The notes: generated by a model from the sequence alone, not told the origin. Shown: positions 27,105-36,022, counted from the first letter of the stretch. The stretch is DNA of 64,000 nt from Rhizobacter sp. OV335 (GCF_900142965.1 NZ_FRCQ01000030.1:31961-95960); one strand, 5' to 3'. Numbers and translations are program-made.

Positions 27105-27123
27105 GCGAATGATTCTCATTTTC
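27105..27123. promoter_or_regulatory. Fur box
   Basis: The 19-bp site matches the classical Fur consensus at 14 of 19 positions, with core AATGATTCTCATT. It lies between the sigma gene and the divergent response-regulator gene and covers the -10 of the sigma promoter, as expected for iron-dependent repression. Confidence 0.8.
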
Positions 27124-27137
27124 CAGGGCCACGTCAA
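27109..27137 (-). promoter_or_regulatory. Probable housekeeping promoter of the ECF sigma gene
   Basis: On the minus strand TTGACG (27132-27137) is followed after 17 bp by AATCAT (27109-27114), four of six matches to the -10 consensus. The -10 is inside the Fur box, which gives a simple on/off switch by iron. Confidence 0.6.
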
Positions 27138-27227
27138 GCCTCCGCGAATGACCCTGCGACAGCCTGCGGAGGGCTTGCTCCAGAATGCGAACCTTGTTCC
27201 CGTGGCGAAACCTGGCCGACCAACGAG

Positions 27228-27890
27228 ATGCGCGTACTGCTGGTGGAAGACGACCGGATGATCGGCGCGGCCGTGCAGCAGGCGCTGGCCGATGCCGCCT
27301 ACGCGGTCGACTGGACCACCGACGGCCAGCAGGCGCTGGCAGCCGCGCTCGCGCAGGCCTACGACATCGTGCTGCTCGACCTCGGCCTGCCGCTGCGCGA
27401 CGGCATCGACGTGCTGCGCCAGCTGCGCGCGCGCAATGCCCATGTGCCGATCCTGATCGTCACCGCACGCGACGAGGTCGAGGACCGCATCGCCGGCCTC
27501 GACCTCGGCGCCGACGACTACGTGCTGAAGCCCTTCGACGTGCAGGAGCTGCTCGCCCGCATGCGCGCGGTGGTGCGGCGCCAAGGCGGCTCGGCCTCGC
27601 CGCTGCTGACCAACGGCGCGATCACGCTCGACCCGGTGACGCGCGACGTCAGCTTCGAAGGCCAGAGCGCCGCGCTGTCGGGCCGCGAGTTCACGCTGCT
27701 GCAGGCGCTGCTGGTGCGGCCGGGTGCGATCCTGTCGCGCCAGGAACTCGAGGAACGCATCTACGGCTGGAACGAGGAGATCGAGAGCAACACCGTCGAG
27801 GTGCTGATCCACGGCATCCGCCGCAAGCTCGGACCGACCGTGATCCGCAACGTGCGCGGCGTCGGCTGGCGCGTGGACCGCACGGCATGA
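27228..27890 (+). CDS. OmpR-family response regulator (QseB/PmrA-like)
   Basis: The 220-aa regulator has a receiver domain (acidic pair EDD near the N-terminus, phospho-acceptor Asp in LLDLGLP, Lys in LKPFD) and a winged-helix DNA-binding domain (LSGREFTLLQALL, NTVEVLIHGIRRKLG, GVGWRV). The ATG at 27228 gives the exact receiver start LLVEDD; the longer open frame upstream is non-coding. It overlaps the kinase gene by 4 bp (ATGA). It is divergent from the sigma gene, with the Fur box between, so iron could influence it too. Confidence 0.93.
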   Translation: MRVLLVEDDRMIGAAVQQALADAAYAVDWTTDGQQALAAALAQAYDIVLLDLGLPLRDGIDVLRQLRARNAHVPILIVTARDEVEDRIAGLDLGADDYVLKPFDVQELLARMRAVVRRQGGSASPLLTNGAITLDPVTRDVSFEGQSAALSGREFTLLQALLVRPGAILSRQELEERIYGWNEEIESNTVEVLIHGIRRKLGPTVIRNVRGVGWRVDRTA

Positions 27891-29233
27891 GGAACTCGCT
27901 GCAGTTCCGCCTGTCGCTGTGGATGGCCGTGCTGCTGCTGGCCACCGCGGTCGCGGCCGGCGCGGTGTCGTTCTTCTGGGCGCTGCATGAGGCCAACGAG
28001 CTGCAGGACGACCTGCTGGAGCAGACCGCCGCGCTGGTGCTGGCCGGCCAGCTCGCGATCAACCCGGTGGAGCCGGTGGCGGCGCCCGCGGGCCTGCAGC
28101 CGCGCGTCGTCGTCGAGCTGGTCGACTCGGTCGCGGGCGAGCCGCGCGTGAACGGCATCGGCCGGTTGCCGCGCGACCTGCCCGACGGCCTCGACACGCA
28201 CGTCGCCGAAGGCCGCTCGTGGCGCATGCTGCTGACCCACCTGCCGGACGGCCGCCGCTTCATCGTCGCGCAGCAGACCGACCGGCGCGACGACATCGCA
28301 CAAGACAGCGCACTCGCCGCGCTGGTGCCGCTGCTGGTGCTGCTGCCGGTGCTGCTGCTGCTGATCCACGTGGTGATCCGCAACACGCTGCGGCCGATCG
28401 CGCGGGCGTCGCACCAGCTCGACCAGCCGCTCGATCGCCAGGGCAATGCCGCGATGGTCAACGTGCCGGCCGGCGACATGCCCGACGAGGTGCGGCCCTT
28501 CGTCACGTCGATCAACGCGCTGCTGCGCCGCCTCACCGAATCGCTCGAACAGCAGCGCCGCTTCATCGCCGATGCGGCACATGAGCTGCGCTCGCCGATC
28601 ACCGCGCTGACGGTGCAGGCCGAGAACCTGGAGCATGCCGAGATGTCGCCCGAGGCACGCCGGCGCTTCGCGCCGCTGCGCGAGGGGCTGTCGCGTTCGC
28701 GCGCGCTGCTGGAGCAGCTGCTGTCGCTCGCGCGGGCGCAGGCGCGGCCCGGCGTGGGTGGCGCGCGCGATGCGGCAGCGCAGCCGCCGGTCGCGCTGCA
28801 CGAGGTGGTGCGCGAGGTGGTGTCCGACCTGGTCGCGATGGCCGAGGCCGGCAACGTCGACCTGGGCGTCACGCGGCTCGATGCGGTGCATGTCGCCGGC
28901 ACGCCGGTCGACCTGCACACGCTGGTGCGCAACGCGGTCGACAACGCGGTGCGCTACACGCCGGCCGGCGGGCGCGTCGACGTGAGCATCGAACGCGCCG
29001 ACGGCCACGCGCTGCTGCGCGTCGACGACACCGGCCGCGGCATCCCGCCGGACCAGCGCGAGCGGGTGTTCGATGCGTTCTACCGGGTGGTCGGCACGCA
29101 GCCGACCGGCAGCGGGCTGGGCTTGTCGATCGCACGCGGCATCGCGCAGCGGCTGGGCGGGCAGATCACGCTGGGCGCGGCGCCCGGCGGTGGGTTGCGG
29201 TTCGAGTACCGACAAGACAGCGTGCGTCATTAA
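27887..29233 (+). CDS. Sensor histidine kinase (QseC-like)
   Basis: The 448-aa membrane kinase has an N-terminal transmembrane helix, a ~130-residue periplasmic sensor, a second helix (LVPLLVLLPVLLLLI), a HAMP-like linker and the H-box (FIADAAHELRSP). An ATPase domain follows with an N-box (NAVDNAVRYTP), GRGIP and GSGLGLSI. It partners the preceding response regulator. Its stimulus cannot be read from the sequence; relatives sense metals, cationic peptides or quorum-like signals. Confidence 0.93.
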   Translation: MRNSLQFRLSLWMAVLLLATAVAAGAVSFFWALHEANELQDDLLEQTAALVLAGQLAINPVEPVAAPAGLQPRVVVELVDSVAGEPRVNGIGRLPRDLPDGLDTHVAEGRSWRMLLTHLPDGRRFIVAQQTDRRDDIAQDSALAALVPLLVLLPVLLLLIHVVIRNTLRPIARASHQLDQPLDRQGNAAMVNVPAGDMPDEVRPFVTSINALLRRLTESLEQQRRFIADAAHELRSPITALTVQAENLEHAEMSPEARRRFAPLREGLSRSRALLEQLLSLARAQARPGVGGARDAAAQPPVALHEVVREVVSDLVAMAEAGNVDLGVTRLDAVHVAGTPVDLHTLVRNAVDNAVRYTPAGGRVDVSIERADGHALLRVDDTGRGIPPDQRERVFDAFYRVVGTQPTGSGLGLSIARGIAQRLGGQITLGAAPGGGLRFEYRQDSVRH

Positions 29234-29302
29234 GTTTCGGTATGGACGCGCCGGCTGGCGCCGCTACCGTGGCAGGTCCTCTGCAACAACGGGAGCCTCT
29301 GC

Positions 29303-29581
29303 ATGGCCTTGTATCGCAACGTCGGCGGCATCGTGACCCTCGCACCCGGCGGCACGCACCACTGGGAATACGTGTTCGACGGCTTCGGCCGCGATGTCGG
29401 CGTCGCGGTCGCGGCGCCCAACATCCAGGAGCCGCAGCTCAACGTCGAACTGGTCACCGTCAGCCAGGGCGTCGTCGCCCGCTCGAACGGCGAGACCGAC
29501 GGCATCCACTACACCGTCAACATCCGCAACGCCGGGGCGGCGGCGATCCACTACAACCTCAGCATTGCGGAATGGAGTTGA
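29303..29581 (+). CDS. Small protein of unknown function (92 aa)
   Basis: I do not recognise a family. The protein is rich in beta-prone stretches (GGIVTLAPGG, HYTVNIRNAG, AIHYNLSI), which suggests a small all-beta fold. There is no signal peptide or membrane segment. A GGGAG ribosome-binding site precedes the ATG. It forms a two-gene unit with the next gene, 5 bp downstream. Confidence 0.7.
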   Translation: MALYRNVGGIVTLAPGGTHHWEYVFDGFGRDVGVAVAAPNIQEPQLNVELVTVSQGVVARSNGETDGIHYTVNIRNAGAAAIHYNLSIAEWS

Positions 29582-29586
29582 CCGAT

Positions 29587-29847
29587 ATGAACACCGCCAC
29601 CGTGATCACCGAGGACGGCCGCGTGGTCGGCGTCCAAGTCGACCTGCCCGCCGGCTCGCGCCGCATCGGCCCCGTCGCGATGCTGCGCGCCGGGCCGGCG
29701 CAGACGCTGCACCGCGTCGAGCTGGAGCTGCCCGCGTCGCTCGCCACCGCCGACGAGATCGAGCGCTTCCATGCCGGCATCGCGAAGCAGCTGGCGAGCG
29801 ACGCGCCGGGCAAGTCGAAGTCAAAGCCCGCGAAGGCGCGAAAGTAG
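29587..29847 (+). CDS. Small protein of unknown function (86 aa)
   Basis: I do not recognise a family. The protein starts MNTATVITEDGRVVG and ends in a Lys/Ala-rich tail (KSKSKPAKARK), with an amphipathic helix between (TADEIERFHAGIAKQL). It lies 5 bp after the preceding small gene, so the two are probably co-transcribed and may interact. No membrane segment is visible. Confidence 0.65.
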   Translation: MNTATVITEDGRVVGVQVDLPAGSRRIGPVAMLRAGPAQTLHRVELELPASLATADEIERFHAGIAKQLASDAPGKSKSKPAKARK

Positions 29848-29889
29848 CGGCTGTCGCAGAATGCCCCCTCGTTCAGAAAAGGGGCAGCG

Positions 29890-30870
29890 ATGAAGGTGTG
29901 CATCTACGGGGCCGGCGCGATCGGCGGGTTCATCGGCGCGCGGCTCGCGGCGAACACGACGGCGCAGGTCAGCGCCGTGGCCCGAGGCGCCACGCTGCAG
30001 TCGCTGCGCGAGCACGGCTGGCGGCTGCGGCAAGGCGGCCAGCTCGTCACCGAACCGGTCAACGCCACCGCCGATGCGGCCGAACTCGGCCCGCAGGACC
30101 TGGTCGTCATCGCCGTCAAGGGCCCGGCGCTCGCCGCGGTGGCCGGTCAACTCGCGCCGCTGCTCGGTCCGCACACCGTGGTGCTGCCGGCGATGAACGG
30201 CGTACCTTGGTGGTTCGGCCGCGGCATCGCGGCGATCGGCGACGCGCCGCTCGAAAGCGTCGACCCGGGCGGGCGCATCGCCGCGAAGATTCCGCATGAA
30301 CAGGTGCTCGGCTGCGTCGTGCATGCGGCCACCACCAGCCCCGAGCCCGGTCTGGTCGAGCACAAGATGGGCCAGGGGCTGATCATCGGCGAGCCCGGCG
30401 GCGGCGAATCGGCACGCGCCCGCGAGGTCGGCGCGCTGCTGGCCCAGGCCGGCTTCGACGTCACGGTGTCGGCCAGCGTGCGCCAGGACATCTGGTACAA
30501 GTTGTGGGGCAACATGACGATGAACCCGGTGTCGGCGATCACCGGCGCCACCGTCGACCGCGTGCTCGACGACCCGCTGCTGCTGACCTTCTGCGCCAAC
30601 GCGATGCGCGAGGCCTCGGCGATCGGCGCGCGCATCGGCTGTGCGATCGCGCAGACCCCCGAAGACCGCCAGCAGGTCACGCGCAAGCTCGGCGCCTTCA
30701 AGACCTCGATGCTGCAGGACGTGGAGGCCGGGCGCGGCATCGAGCTCGATGCGCTGGTCGGCGCGGTGCGCGAGATCGCGCAGCGGCTTCAGCTGCCGAC
30801 ACCGAACATCGATGCGCTGCTCGGGATGACAAGGCTGTTCGGGCGCGTACACGGTCTGTACCCCGACTGA
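29890..30870 (+). CDS. 2-dehydropantoate 2-reductase family protein (PanE/ApbA)
   Basis: The 326-aa NADP-dependent reductase has the N-terminal nucleotide-binding loop GAGAIGG and the C-terminal catalytic-Lys region YKLWGNMTMNPVSAITG. The family reduces ketopantoate to pantoate for coenzyme A synthesis, but genomes often carry several paralogues with other 2-oxoacid substrates, so the substrate is not certain. It is a single gene in its immediate surroundings. Confidence 0.88.
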   Translation: MKVCIYGAGAIGGFIGARLAANTTAQVSAVARGATLQSLREHGWRLRQGGQLVTEPVNATADAAELGPQDLVVIAVKGPALAAVAGQLAPLLGPHTVVLPAMNGVPWWFGRGIAAIGDAPLESVDPGGRIAAKIPHEQVLGCVVHAATTSPEPGLVEHKMGQGLIIGEPGGGESARAREVGALLAQAGFDVTVSASVRQDIWYKLWGNMTMNPVSAITGATVDRVLDDPLLLTFCANAMREASAIGARIGCAIAQTPEDRQQVTRKLGAFKTSMLQDVEAGRGIELDALVGAVREIAQRLQLPTPNIDALLGMTRLFGRVHGLYPD

Positions 30871-30889
30871 ACTTCAACCGGACACTGCC

Positions 30890-31498
30890 ATGACCCTGCT
30901 TGCTCGCTCCTTCGCCACGGCGCTGCTGACACTCGCCGTCACGGTCGCACATGCCCAGACACCCGCTGCCCCGCAGCGCCTGCGCGGCACCATCGAATCG
31001 TTCGACAACACCACGCTGGTCGTGAAGGAACGCAGCGGCGAGGTGCTGCGCCTCGCGCTCGCCGACACCTTCGCCGTCAACGAGGTGGTGCCGACCGAGC
31101 TGGCCAGCATCCAGGCCGGCAGCTACATCGGCACCGCGGCGATGCCGCAGGCCGACGGCACGCTGCAGGCGCTGGAGGTGCTGGTGTTCCCCGAGCAGGC
31201 GCGCGGCAGCGGTGAAGGCCACTACCCGTGGGACCTGCAGCCGGGCAGCACGATGACCAATGCGACCGTCGCCGACGTGGTCGGCCAAGCCAAAGGCCGC
31301 ACGCTGACGCTGCGCTACAAGGATGGCGAGAAGAAGGTGCTGGTGCCCGAAGGCGTGCCGGTCGTCACCGTGAAGCCGGGCGACCGTGCGCTGCTGGTGC
31401 CGGGCGCGAAGGTGCTGGTCACCGCGCAGCTGCGCGACGGCAAGCCGGTGGCGCTGCGGGTGATCGCGGGGCGCAACGGGTTCGCACCGCCGATGTGA
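30890..31498 (+). CDS. Exported protein of unknown function (202 aa)
   Basis: An N-terminal signal peptide (hydrophobic LLARSFATALLTLAV, cleavage likely after AHA-Q) is followed by two beta-rich segments: RGTIESFDNTTLVVKE, and later GKVLVTAQL-like strands after a GDRALLVPG loop. The pattern suggests OB-like barrels such as those in periplasmic metal-related proteins, but I cannot name the family. It starts 19 bp after the reductase gene and may be in its transcript. Confidence 0.75.
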   Translation: MTLLARSFATALLTLAVTVAHAQTPAAPQRLRGTIESFDNTTLVVKERSGEVLRLALADTFAVNEVVPTELASIQAGSYIGTAAMPQADGTLQALEVLVFPEQARGSGEGHYPWDLQPGSTMTNATVADVVGQAKGRTLTLRYKDGEKKVLVPEGVPVVTVKPGDRALLVPGAKVLVTAQLRDGKPVALRVIAGRNGFAPPM

Positions 31499-31628
31499 CG
31501 GCGGCCTGCGGCACCGGGCAGGCCGCTCTCGTGTGAGCGCTGTCCGACCCGCCAAGCCGGTGCCGTCCGGCAGATTCGCACCTCGGCAGGCTCGACCATG
31601 CAGCATCTCGTCTGCACGGAGACCCTCG

Positions 31629-33848
31629 ATGGGCCTGACCAGCTTCCTCGGCCGCTCGGCGATGCCGTTCTTCAGCAAGGCCCTGCCCGCGATGGGCGAC
31701 ACCGAACGCGCCGCGCTCGAGGCCGGCACCGTGGGTTTCGAGGGCCAGCTGTTCGCGGGCCGCCCCGATTTCGACGCGCTCCTCGCGATCCCGCCGAACC
31801 GGCTGACGCCCGCCGAGCATGCCTTCCTCGACGGCCCGGTGCGCGACCTGATCGGCATGCTCGACGACTTCTCGATCGACACCGAAGGCGACCTGCCCGC
31901 CGCGGTGTGGCAGCACCTGCGCCGGCACCGCTTCTTCGGGATGATCATCCCGACCGAGCACGGCGGGCTCGGCTTCAGCCACCATGCGCATGCCACCGTC
32001 GTGGCGCGCATCGCGAGTGTCAACGTCGCGGCCGCCGTCACGGTGATGGTGCCGAACTCGCTCGGCCCGGCCGAGTTGCTGCTGCACTACGGCACCGAGG
32101 CGCAGAAGAGCCACTACCTCGAACGCCTGGCCGATGGCCGCGACCTGCCCTGCTTCGGGCTGACCTCGCCGTATGCCGGCTCCGACGCCGCCTCCATCCC
32201 CGACCGCGGCGTGCTGACCGAGCGGGTGATCGACGGCCGTCGCGTGCGCGGCTTCAGCGTCACCTTCGACAAGCGCTACATCACGCTCGCGCCGGTCGCG
32301 ACGGTGGTCGGCCTGGCCTTCCAGGCGATCGATCCGACACGGCCCGAGGGCGAGCAGGAACTCGGCATCACCTGCGCGCTGTTGCCGGTGCCGACGCCGG
32401 GCATGGAGATCGGCCGCCGCCACCGGCCGATGGACTCGGCCTTCATGAACGGCCCGGTGCGCGGCGAGAACGTGTTCGTGCCGATGGACTGGGTGATCGG
32501 CGGCGAGCAGCAGGTCGGCCAAGGCTGGCGGATGCTGATGGAATGCCTGGCGGCCGGCCGCGCGATCTCGCTGCCGGCGATGGGTGCCGCGATGCAGCAG
32601 ACCGCGCTGTTCGTGATGAGCGGCTACGGGCAGATCCGCGAACAGTTCGGCCTGCCGATCGCGAAGTTCCATGCCATCGCCGCGCTGCTCGCCCGCACCG
32701 CCGCCGACCTGTACGCCACCGACGCCGCGCGCCGCTACACCGCCGCTGCACTCGATGCCGGCCAGCGGCCCAGCGTCGCGAGCGCGATCCTGAAGGTGCA
32801 TCTGACAGAAGCCGGCCGTCGCGCGGTGGTGCACGGCATGGACGTGCTCGGCGGCAAGGGCATCATCTCCGGCCCGAGCAACCTGCTGGGAGCCGCCTAC
32901 CGCCAGGCGCCGATCGCGATCACGGTGGAAGGCGCCAACATCCTGACGCGCTCGCTGATCATCTTCGGCCAGGGCGCCGTGCGTTGCCATCCGCATGTGC
33001 TCGACGAGATGGCCGCGGTGCAGGCCGACGATGCCGAGGCGCTGGGCACCGCGCTGCTGGCGCACGGCCGGCATGTGCTGCGCAACCTGTGGGCGAGCCT
33101 GACGAGCGCCCCGCTGCGCGGCCGCGTGCCGAAGGGCCTGCAGAAGGAAGCGCGGCTGATCGCCCGCGTGTCGGCCAAGTACGCGTTGACCGCCGACCTG
33201 GCGATGGGCCTGCTCGGTGGCAAGCTGAAGCGCATGGAGCTGCTGTCGGCGCGGCTCGGCGACGTGCTGTCGAACCTGTACCTCGCGTCGGCCAGCGTCT
33301 GGCGCTACGAGCAGGAGGCCGATCCGGCGCTGCTGCCGATCGCGCGCGCCGCCATCCGCGTGCAGCTCGACCAGGCCGCCGCCACGCTGCGCGACCTGTA
33401 CGCCAACCTGCCGTCGGCCCCGCTGCGCGCGCTCGCGCCGCTGCTGCTGAGCGGCACGCGGCACCTGGCGCCGTTGCGCGACCGCGACCTGGTGGCGCTG
33501 GCCGAATCGCTGCGCGACGAGCCGGCGGTGCTGGCACGGCTGTGCATCGACGTCGGCACGCCGCGGTCCGGCGGCCTGCGCGACCTGAAGGACGCGCTCG
33601 ACCAGGCGCGCGCCCTCGGCGACGAGGCCGGCCAGCTGAACCAGGCGCTGCGCCACAACCATTCGCTGGAAGATGTGGCCAGCCATTCGCGCAACCCCGG
33701 CGCGGCACTCGCGTACCTGCGCGCGGCCGCGAAGGTGATCCGCGTCGACGATTTTCCCGGACCGGCCAAGCCGGCACCGACCACTCCCCGGGTGTCATCA
33801 CCCTCACCCACCGCCGTCGCGGTGCCCGACCCTCTGGAGGTGCCATGA
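31629..33848 (+). CDS. FadE-type acyl-CoA dehydrogenase
   Basis: The 739-aa protein belongs to the long FadE group of acyl-CoA dehydrogenases, which catalyse the first, FAD-dependent step of fatty acid beta-oxidation. The canonical N-terminal, middle and C-terminal dehydrogenase domains occupy residues ~60-460 (GMIIPTEHGG, LTSPYAGSDA, QFGLPIAKF, GGKGI). An alpha-helical C-terminal extension typical of FadE follows. E. coli FadE is 814 aa with extra N-terminal membrane segments that this copy largely lacks. The stop overlaps the next start (ATGA). Confidence 0.9.
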   Translation: MGLTSFLGRSAMPFFSKALPAMGDTERAALEAGTVGFEGQLFAGRPDFDALLAIPPNRLTPAEHAFLDGPVRDLIGMLDDFSIDTEGDLPAAVWQHLRRHRFFGMIIPTEHGGLGFSHHAHATVVARIASVNVAAAVTVMVPNSLGPAELLLHYGTEAQKSHYLERLADGRDLPCFGLTSPYAGSDAASIPDRGVLTERVIDGRRVRGFSVTFDKRYITLAPVATVVGLAFQAIDPTRPEGEQELGITCALLPVPTPGMEIGRRHRPMDSAFMNGPVRGENVFVPMDWVIGGEQQVGQGWRMLMECLAAGRAISLPAMGAAMQQTALFVMSGYGQIREQFGLPIAKFHAIAALLARTAADLYATDAARRYTAAALDAGQRPSVASAILKVHLTEAGRRAVVHGMDVLGGKGIISGPSNLLGAAYRQAPIAITVEGANILTRSLIIFGQGAVRCHPHVLDEMAAVQADDAEALGTALLAHGRHVLRNLWASLTSAPLRGRVPKGLQKEARLIARVSAKYALTADLAMGLLGGKLKRMELLSARLGDVLSNLYLASASVWRYEQEADPALLPIARAAIRVQLDQAAATLRDLYANLPSAPLRALAPLLLSGTRHLAPLRDRDLVALAESLRDEPAVLARLCIDVGTPRSGGLRDLKDALDQARALGDEAGQLNQALRHNHSLEDVASHSRNPGAALAYLRAAAKVIRVDDFPGPAKPAPTTPRVSSPSPTAVAVPDPLEVP

Positions 33849-34333
33849 GCCAGACCATCCACCACGACATCCCGAATGCCGTCGCGAGCCCGATCCGCAG
33901 CGATGGCGTGCTGCCACCGGAGAACAAGATCTTCATGGCCTTCCAGGAGGCGGACGACCTGCAGGGCGCGCTGAATGCGCTGCTCGATGCAGGTTTCCAG
34001 GAAAGCGAGCTGCTGGTGTTCTCGCCGCAGCAGATGCAGCGCCAGATGCAGACAAACATCGACCACGCCGGGGCGCTGGCGTCGATCGGGCAGGACCTGA
34101 ACCTGCTGAAGACGCACCTCGCGCTCGCCGAGCAGGGGCACGGCTACGTGGTCGTGCTGTGGCCGAAGAGCGACCACGAAGAGCTGATCACGCAGGTGGC
34201 GATCGAACACAACGCCGCGCGGGCGCAGAAGTTCGGGCGGCTGATCATCGAGGAGCTGATCGAGCCGCAACCGGGCCGGCAGCAGCATTTCGAGTCGCCC
34301 GACCGCGGGCTGGACCGCGAGACGCACCGCTGA
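33845..34333 (+). CDS. Unknown protein coupled to FadE (162 aa)
   Basis: I do not firmly recognise it. The gene overlaps the fadE stop by 4 bp, so it is translationally coupled. The layout FMAFQEADDLQGALNALLDAGFQESELLVFSPQQM, shown here only in outline, resembles alpha/beta modules of general-stress or YflT-like proteins. No signal peptide or membrane helix is present, so it is probably cytoplasmic. Confidence 0.7.
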   Translation: MSQTIHHDIPNAVASPIRSDGVLPPENKIFMAFQEADDLQGALNALLDAGFQESELLVFSPQQMQRQMQTNIDHAGALASIGQDLNLLKTHLALAEQGHGYVVVLWPKSDHEELITQVAIEHNAARAQKFGRLIIEELIEPQPGRQQHFESPDRGLDRETHR

Positions 34334-34364
34334 TCAGCGGGTGGCCGATCACGGCACGGCCGGC

Positions 34365-35006
34365 TCACAACACGGCGTAGCGCCCCGGCTTGTGGTTGAC
34401 CGCGATGAACAGGTTCATCACGACGGCCGCGAGCACCGACCAGGCGACGCGCGCCGGGTCGACCACCGTCAGCGCCAGCAGCACGACGCTGCAGTCGACG
34501 ACCATCTGCACCTTGCCCGCCCGCCAGCCGCGGGACTGCTGCAGGTACAGCGACACGATGGTGGCGCCACCCAGGCTGGCCCGGTGGCGCGCGAGGAAGA
34601 GGCACCCCGAGCCGAGCAGCAGCCCGCCCAGCACCGCGGCGTAGGCCGGGTGCAGCCGCTCGATCGCGAACAGCTGTGGCGACCATTCGGTCATCAGCGA
34701 CAGCAGCGTGATCGCGACGAAGGTCTTCAGCGTGAACTCGCGGCCCATGCGGCGCCACGCGAACCAGTAGAACGGCAGGTTGATCGCGAAGAACAGCTTG
34801 CCCAGGCCGATGCCGGTCGCGTAGTGCAGCACGAAGGCGACGCCGGCCGTGCCGCCGGTCAGCAGCCCGACCTGCGCGAACAGGATCAGCGCCAGCGAGA
34901 CGAACAGCGTGCCGGTGAAGATGGCCTGCGCGTCTTCGAAGGGCGTGTGGCGCTGGACCGGCGGCAGTGGCAGCGGGGCTTCGGCGGGGGCACTGGGGAG
35001 GCTCAT
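34365..35006 (-). CDS. YitT-family integral membrane protein
   Basis: The 213-aa protein has about five to six transmembrane helices (for example LFVSLALILFAQVGLL, AAVLGGLLLGSGCLF) and the family-type glycine-rich loop GGTAGVAFVLHY. Function of YitT-type proteins is unknown. The start at 35006 (MSLPSAP) is chosen because the open frame upstream has no membrane character and includes the dps side. It is convergent with the preceding gene. Confidence 0.82.
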   Translation of the reverse strand: MSLPSAPAEAPLPLPPVQRHTPFEDAQAIFTGTLFVSLALILFAQVGLLTGGTAGVAFVLHYATGIGLGKLFFAINLPFYWFAWRRMGREFTLKTFVAITLLSLMTEWSPQLFAIERLHPAYAAVLGGLLLGSGCLFLARHRASLGGATIVSLYLQQSRGWRAGKVQMVVDCSVVLLALTVVDPARVAWSVLAAVVMNLFIAVNHKPGRYAVL

Positions 35007-35056
35007 GGCCCGGGATATTGCACGAAGCGTGCCGCCCGCGCGAAGCCTGGAGAGCT

Positions 35057-35605
35057 TCAGTGCCCGCCGCTGTCGCCCGAGCGGCCGGCCTCGAACAGGA
35101 ACCAGGTGCGGCGCTCGCTCTCGTCGATCCACACCTCGATCAGGCTGGCGGTCGCGATGTCCTGGTGCTCATCGCAGACGCCGTGGGCCTGGCGCAGTTC
35201 GGCGACCAGCGTCTTGTTGTCTTCGCGCAGCTCGGCCAGCATGTCCGACGGCTCGACGTACTCGGCGTCGTTGTCGAGGATGCGCTGCGAGCGCGCGATG
35301 TGCCCGATCGAGCGCAGCGTGGTGCCGCCCACCTTGCGCACGCGCTCGGCGATCGGATCGGTCATCGCGTAGAGCTGGTCGGCCTGCTCGTCGAGCATCA
35401 CGTGGTAGTCGCGGAAGTGCGGGCCGCTCATGTGCCAGTGGAAGTTCTTGGTCTTCAGGTACAGCGCGAACACGTCGGCCAGGATGCCGTTCATCGCGGC
35501 GGCGATGTCGCGGGTGGCGCCGGCCTTCAGGTCGGTCGGCGTGACCAGCGGCGCGCGCTGGCGTTCCTTGGCGCTGCGCGCCGGGGTCGGGGCTTTCTTC
35601 TTCAT
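35057..35605 (-). CDS. dps: Dps-family DNA-protecting ferritin
   Basis: The 182-aa mini-ferritin has the inter-subunit ferroxidase site visible as NFHWHMSG (His) and HVMLDEQADQLY (Asp/Glu). Dps forms dodecamers that oxidise and store iron and shield DNA in stress. A Lys/Arg-rich N-terminal tail (MKKKAPTPARSAKERQR) is suited to DNA binding. The start is set by a GGAGGA ribosome-binding site upstream of 35605; upstream in-frame ATGs lack one. Confidence 0.94.
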   Translation of the reverse strand: MKKKAPTPARSAKERQRAPLVTPTDLKAGATRDIAAAMNGILADVFALYLKTKNFHWHMSGPHFRDYHVMLDEQADQLYAMTDPIAERVRKVGGTTLRSIGHIARSQRILDNDAEYVEPSDMLAELREDNKTLVAELRQAHGVCDEHQDIATASLIEVWIDESERRTWFLFEAGRSGDSGGH

Positions 35606-35773
35606 CGGGATTCCTCCGGGGAGTGGGGCTTGCAGCATAGCCTCGGGCGGCGGGATCCGCCTCCTCCGGGAGGGGCAGGCATGCCATCTTCGATCCCGCT
35701 GTCGGCTCGTCAGGGTTCGCAGCACTGCAAGAGGAGACCCGAATGAACCCCATCGTGAAGTGCGATCGCTCTG

Positions 35774-35923
35774 ATGGAGTCACTGACCCTCAGCCATGGG
35801 CTGCAGATGGGCGATGCGCTGATTGCTGCAACGGCGCTGGAACATGGGCAACCCGTGCTGGCCGGCAACGTCAAACACTTCGCTGCCGCTCCGCATCTGC
35901 TCATCGAAGGCTTCGCGATCTGA
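35774..35923 (+). pseudogene. C-terminal remnant of a VapC-type PIN-domain toxin
   Basis: A 49-residue open frame reads like the last third of a PIN ribonuclease. It has the acidic motif MGDALIAATAL (GDxxIAA) followed by PVLAGNVKHF and HLLIEGF. PIN toxins are about 130 aa, and a stop at 35756 in the same frame and no homologous sequence before it show that the N-terminal part with the first catalytic Asp is gone. No antitoxin gene is adjacent. Confidence 0.75.
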
Positions 35924-35967
35924 GCATCCACGCACCGTCGATCCACGAGATGCCGGACAAGCCAACG

Positions 35968-35994
35968 AAAAAAAGGGACGCCTCGCGGCGTCCC
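35968..35994 (-). terminator. Rho-independent terminator of the binding-protein gene
   Basis: A perfect stem GGGACGCC/GGCGTCCC with a 4-base loop lies 28 bp past the stop of the minus-strand gene. In the minus direction it is followed by a run of T residues (A run at 35968-35974 on the plus strand). Confidence 0.88.
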
Positions 35995-36022
35995 TTCGGT
36001 CTGGCAGTGAACGGAAAACCGA

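Noticed and set aside
31598..34333. A 911-aa plus-strand frame overlapping fadE
   Set aside because: It is Arg-rich shadow reading of the acyl-CoA dehydrogenase gene and the coupled unknown gene; no domain pattern.
35640..35690. GC-rich inverted stretch upstream of dps as a terminator
   Set aside because: The stem is imperfect and no T run follows in either direction.
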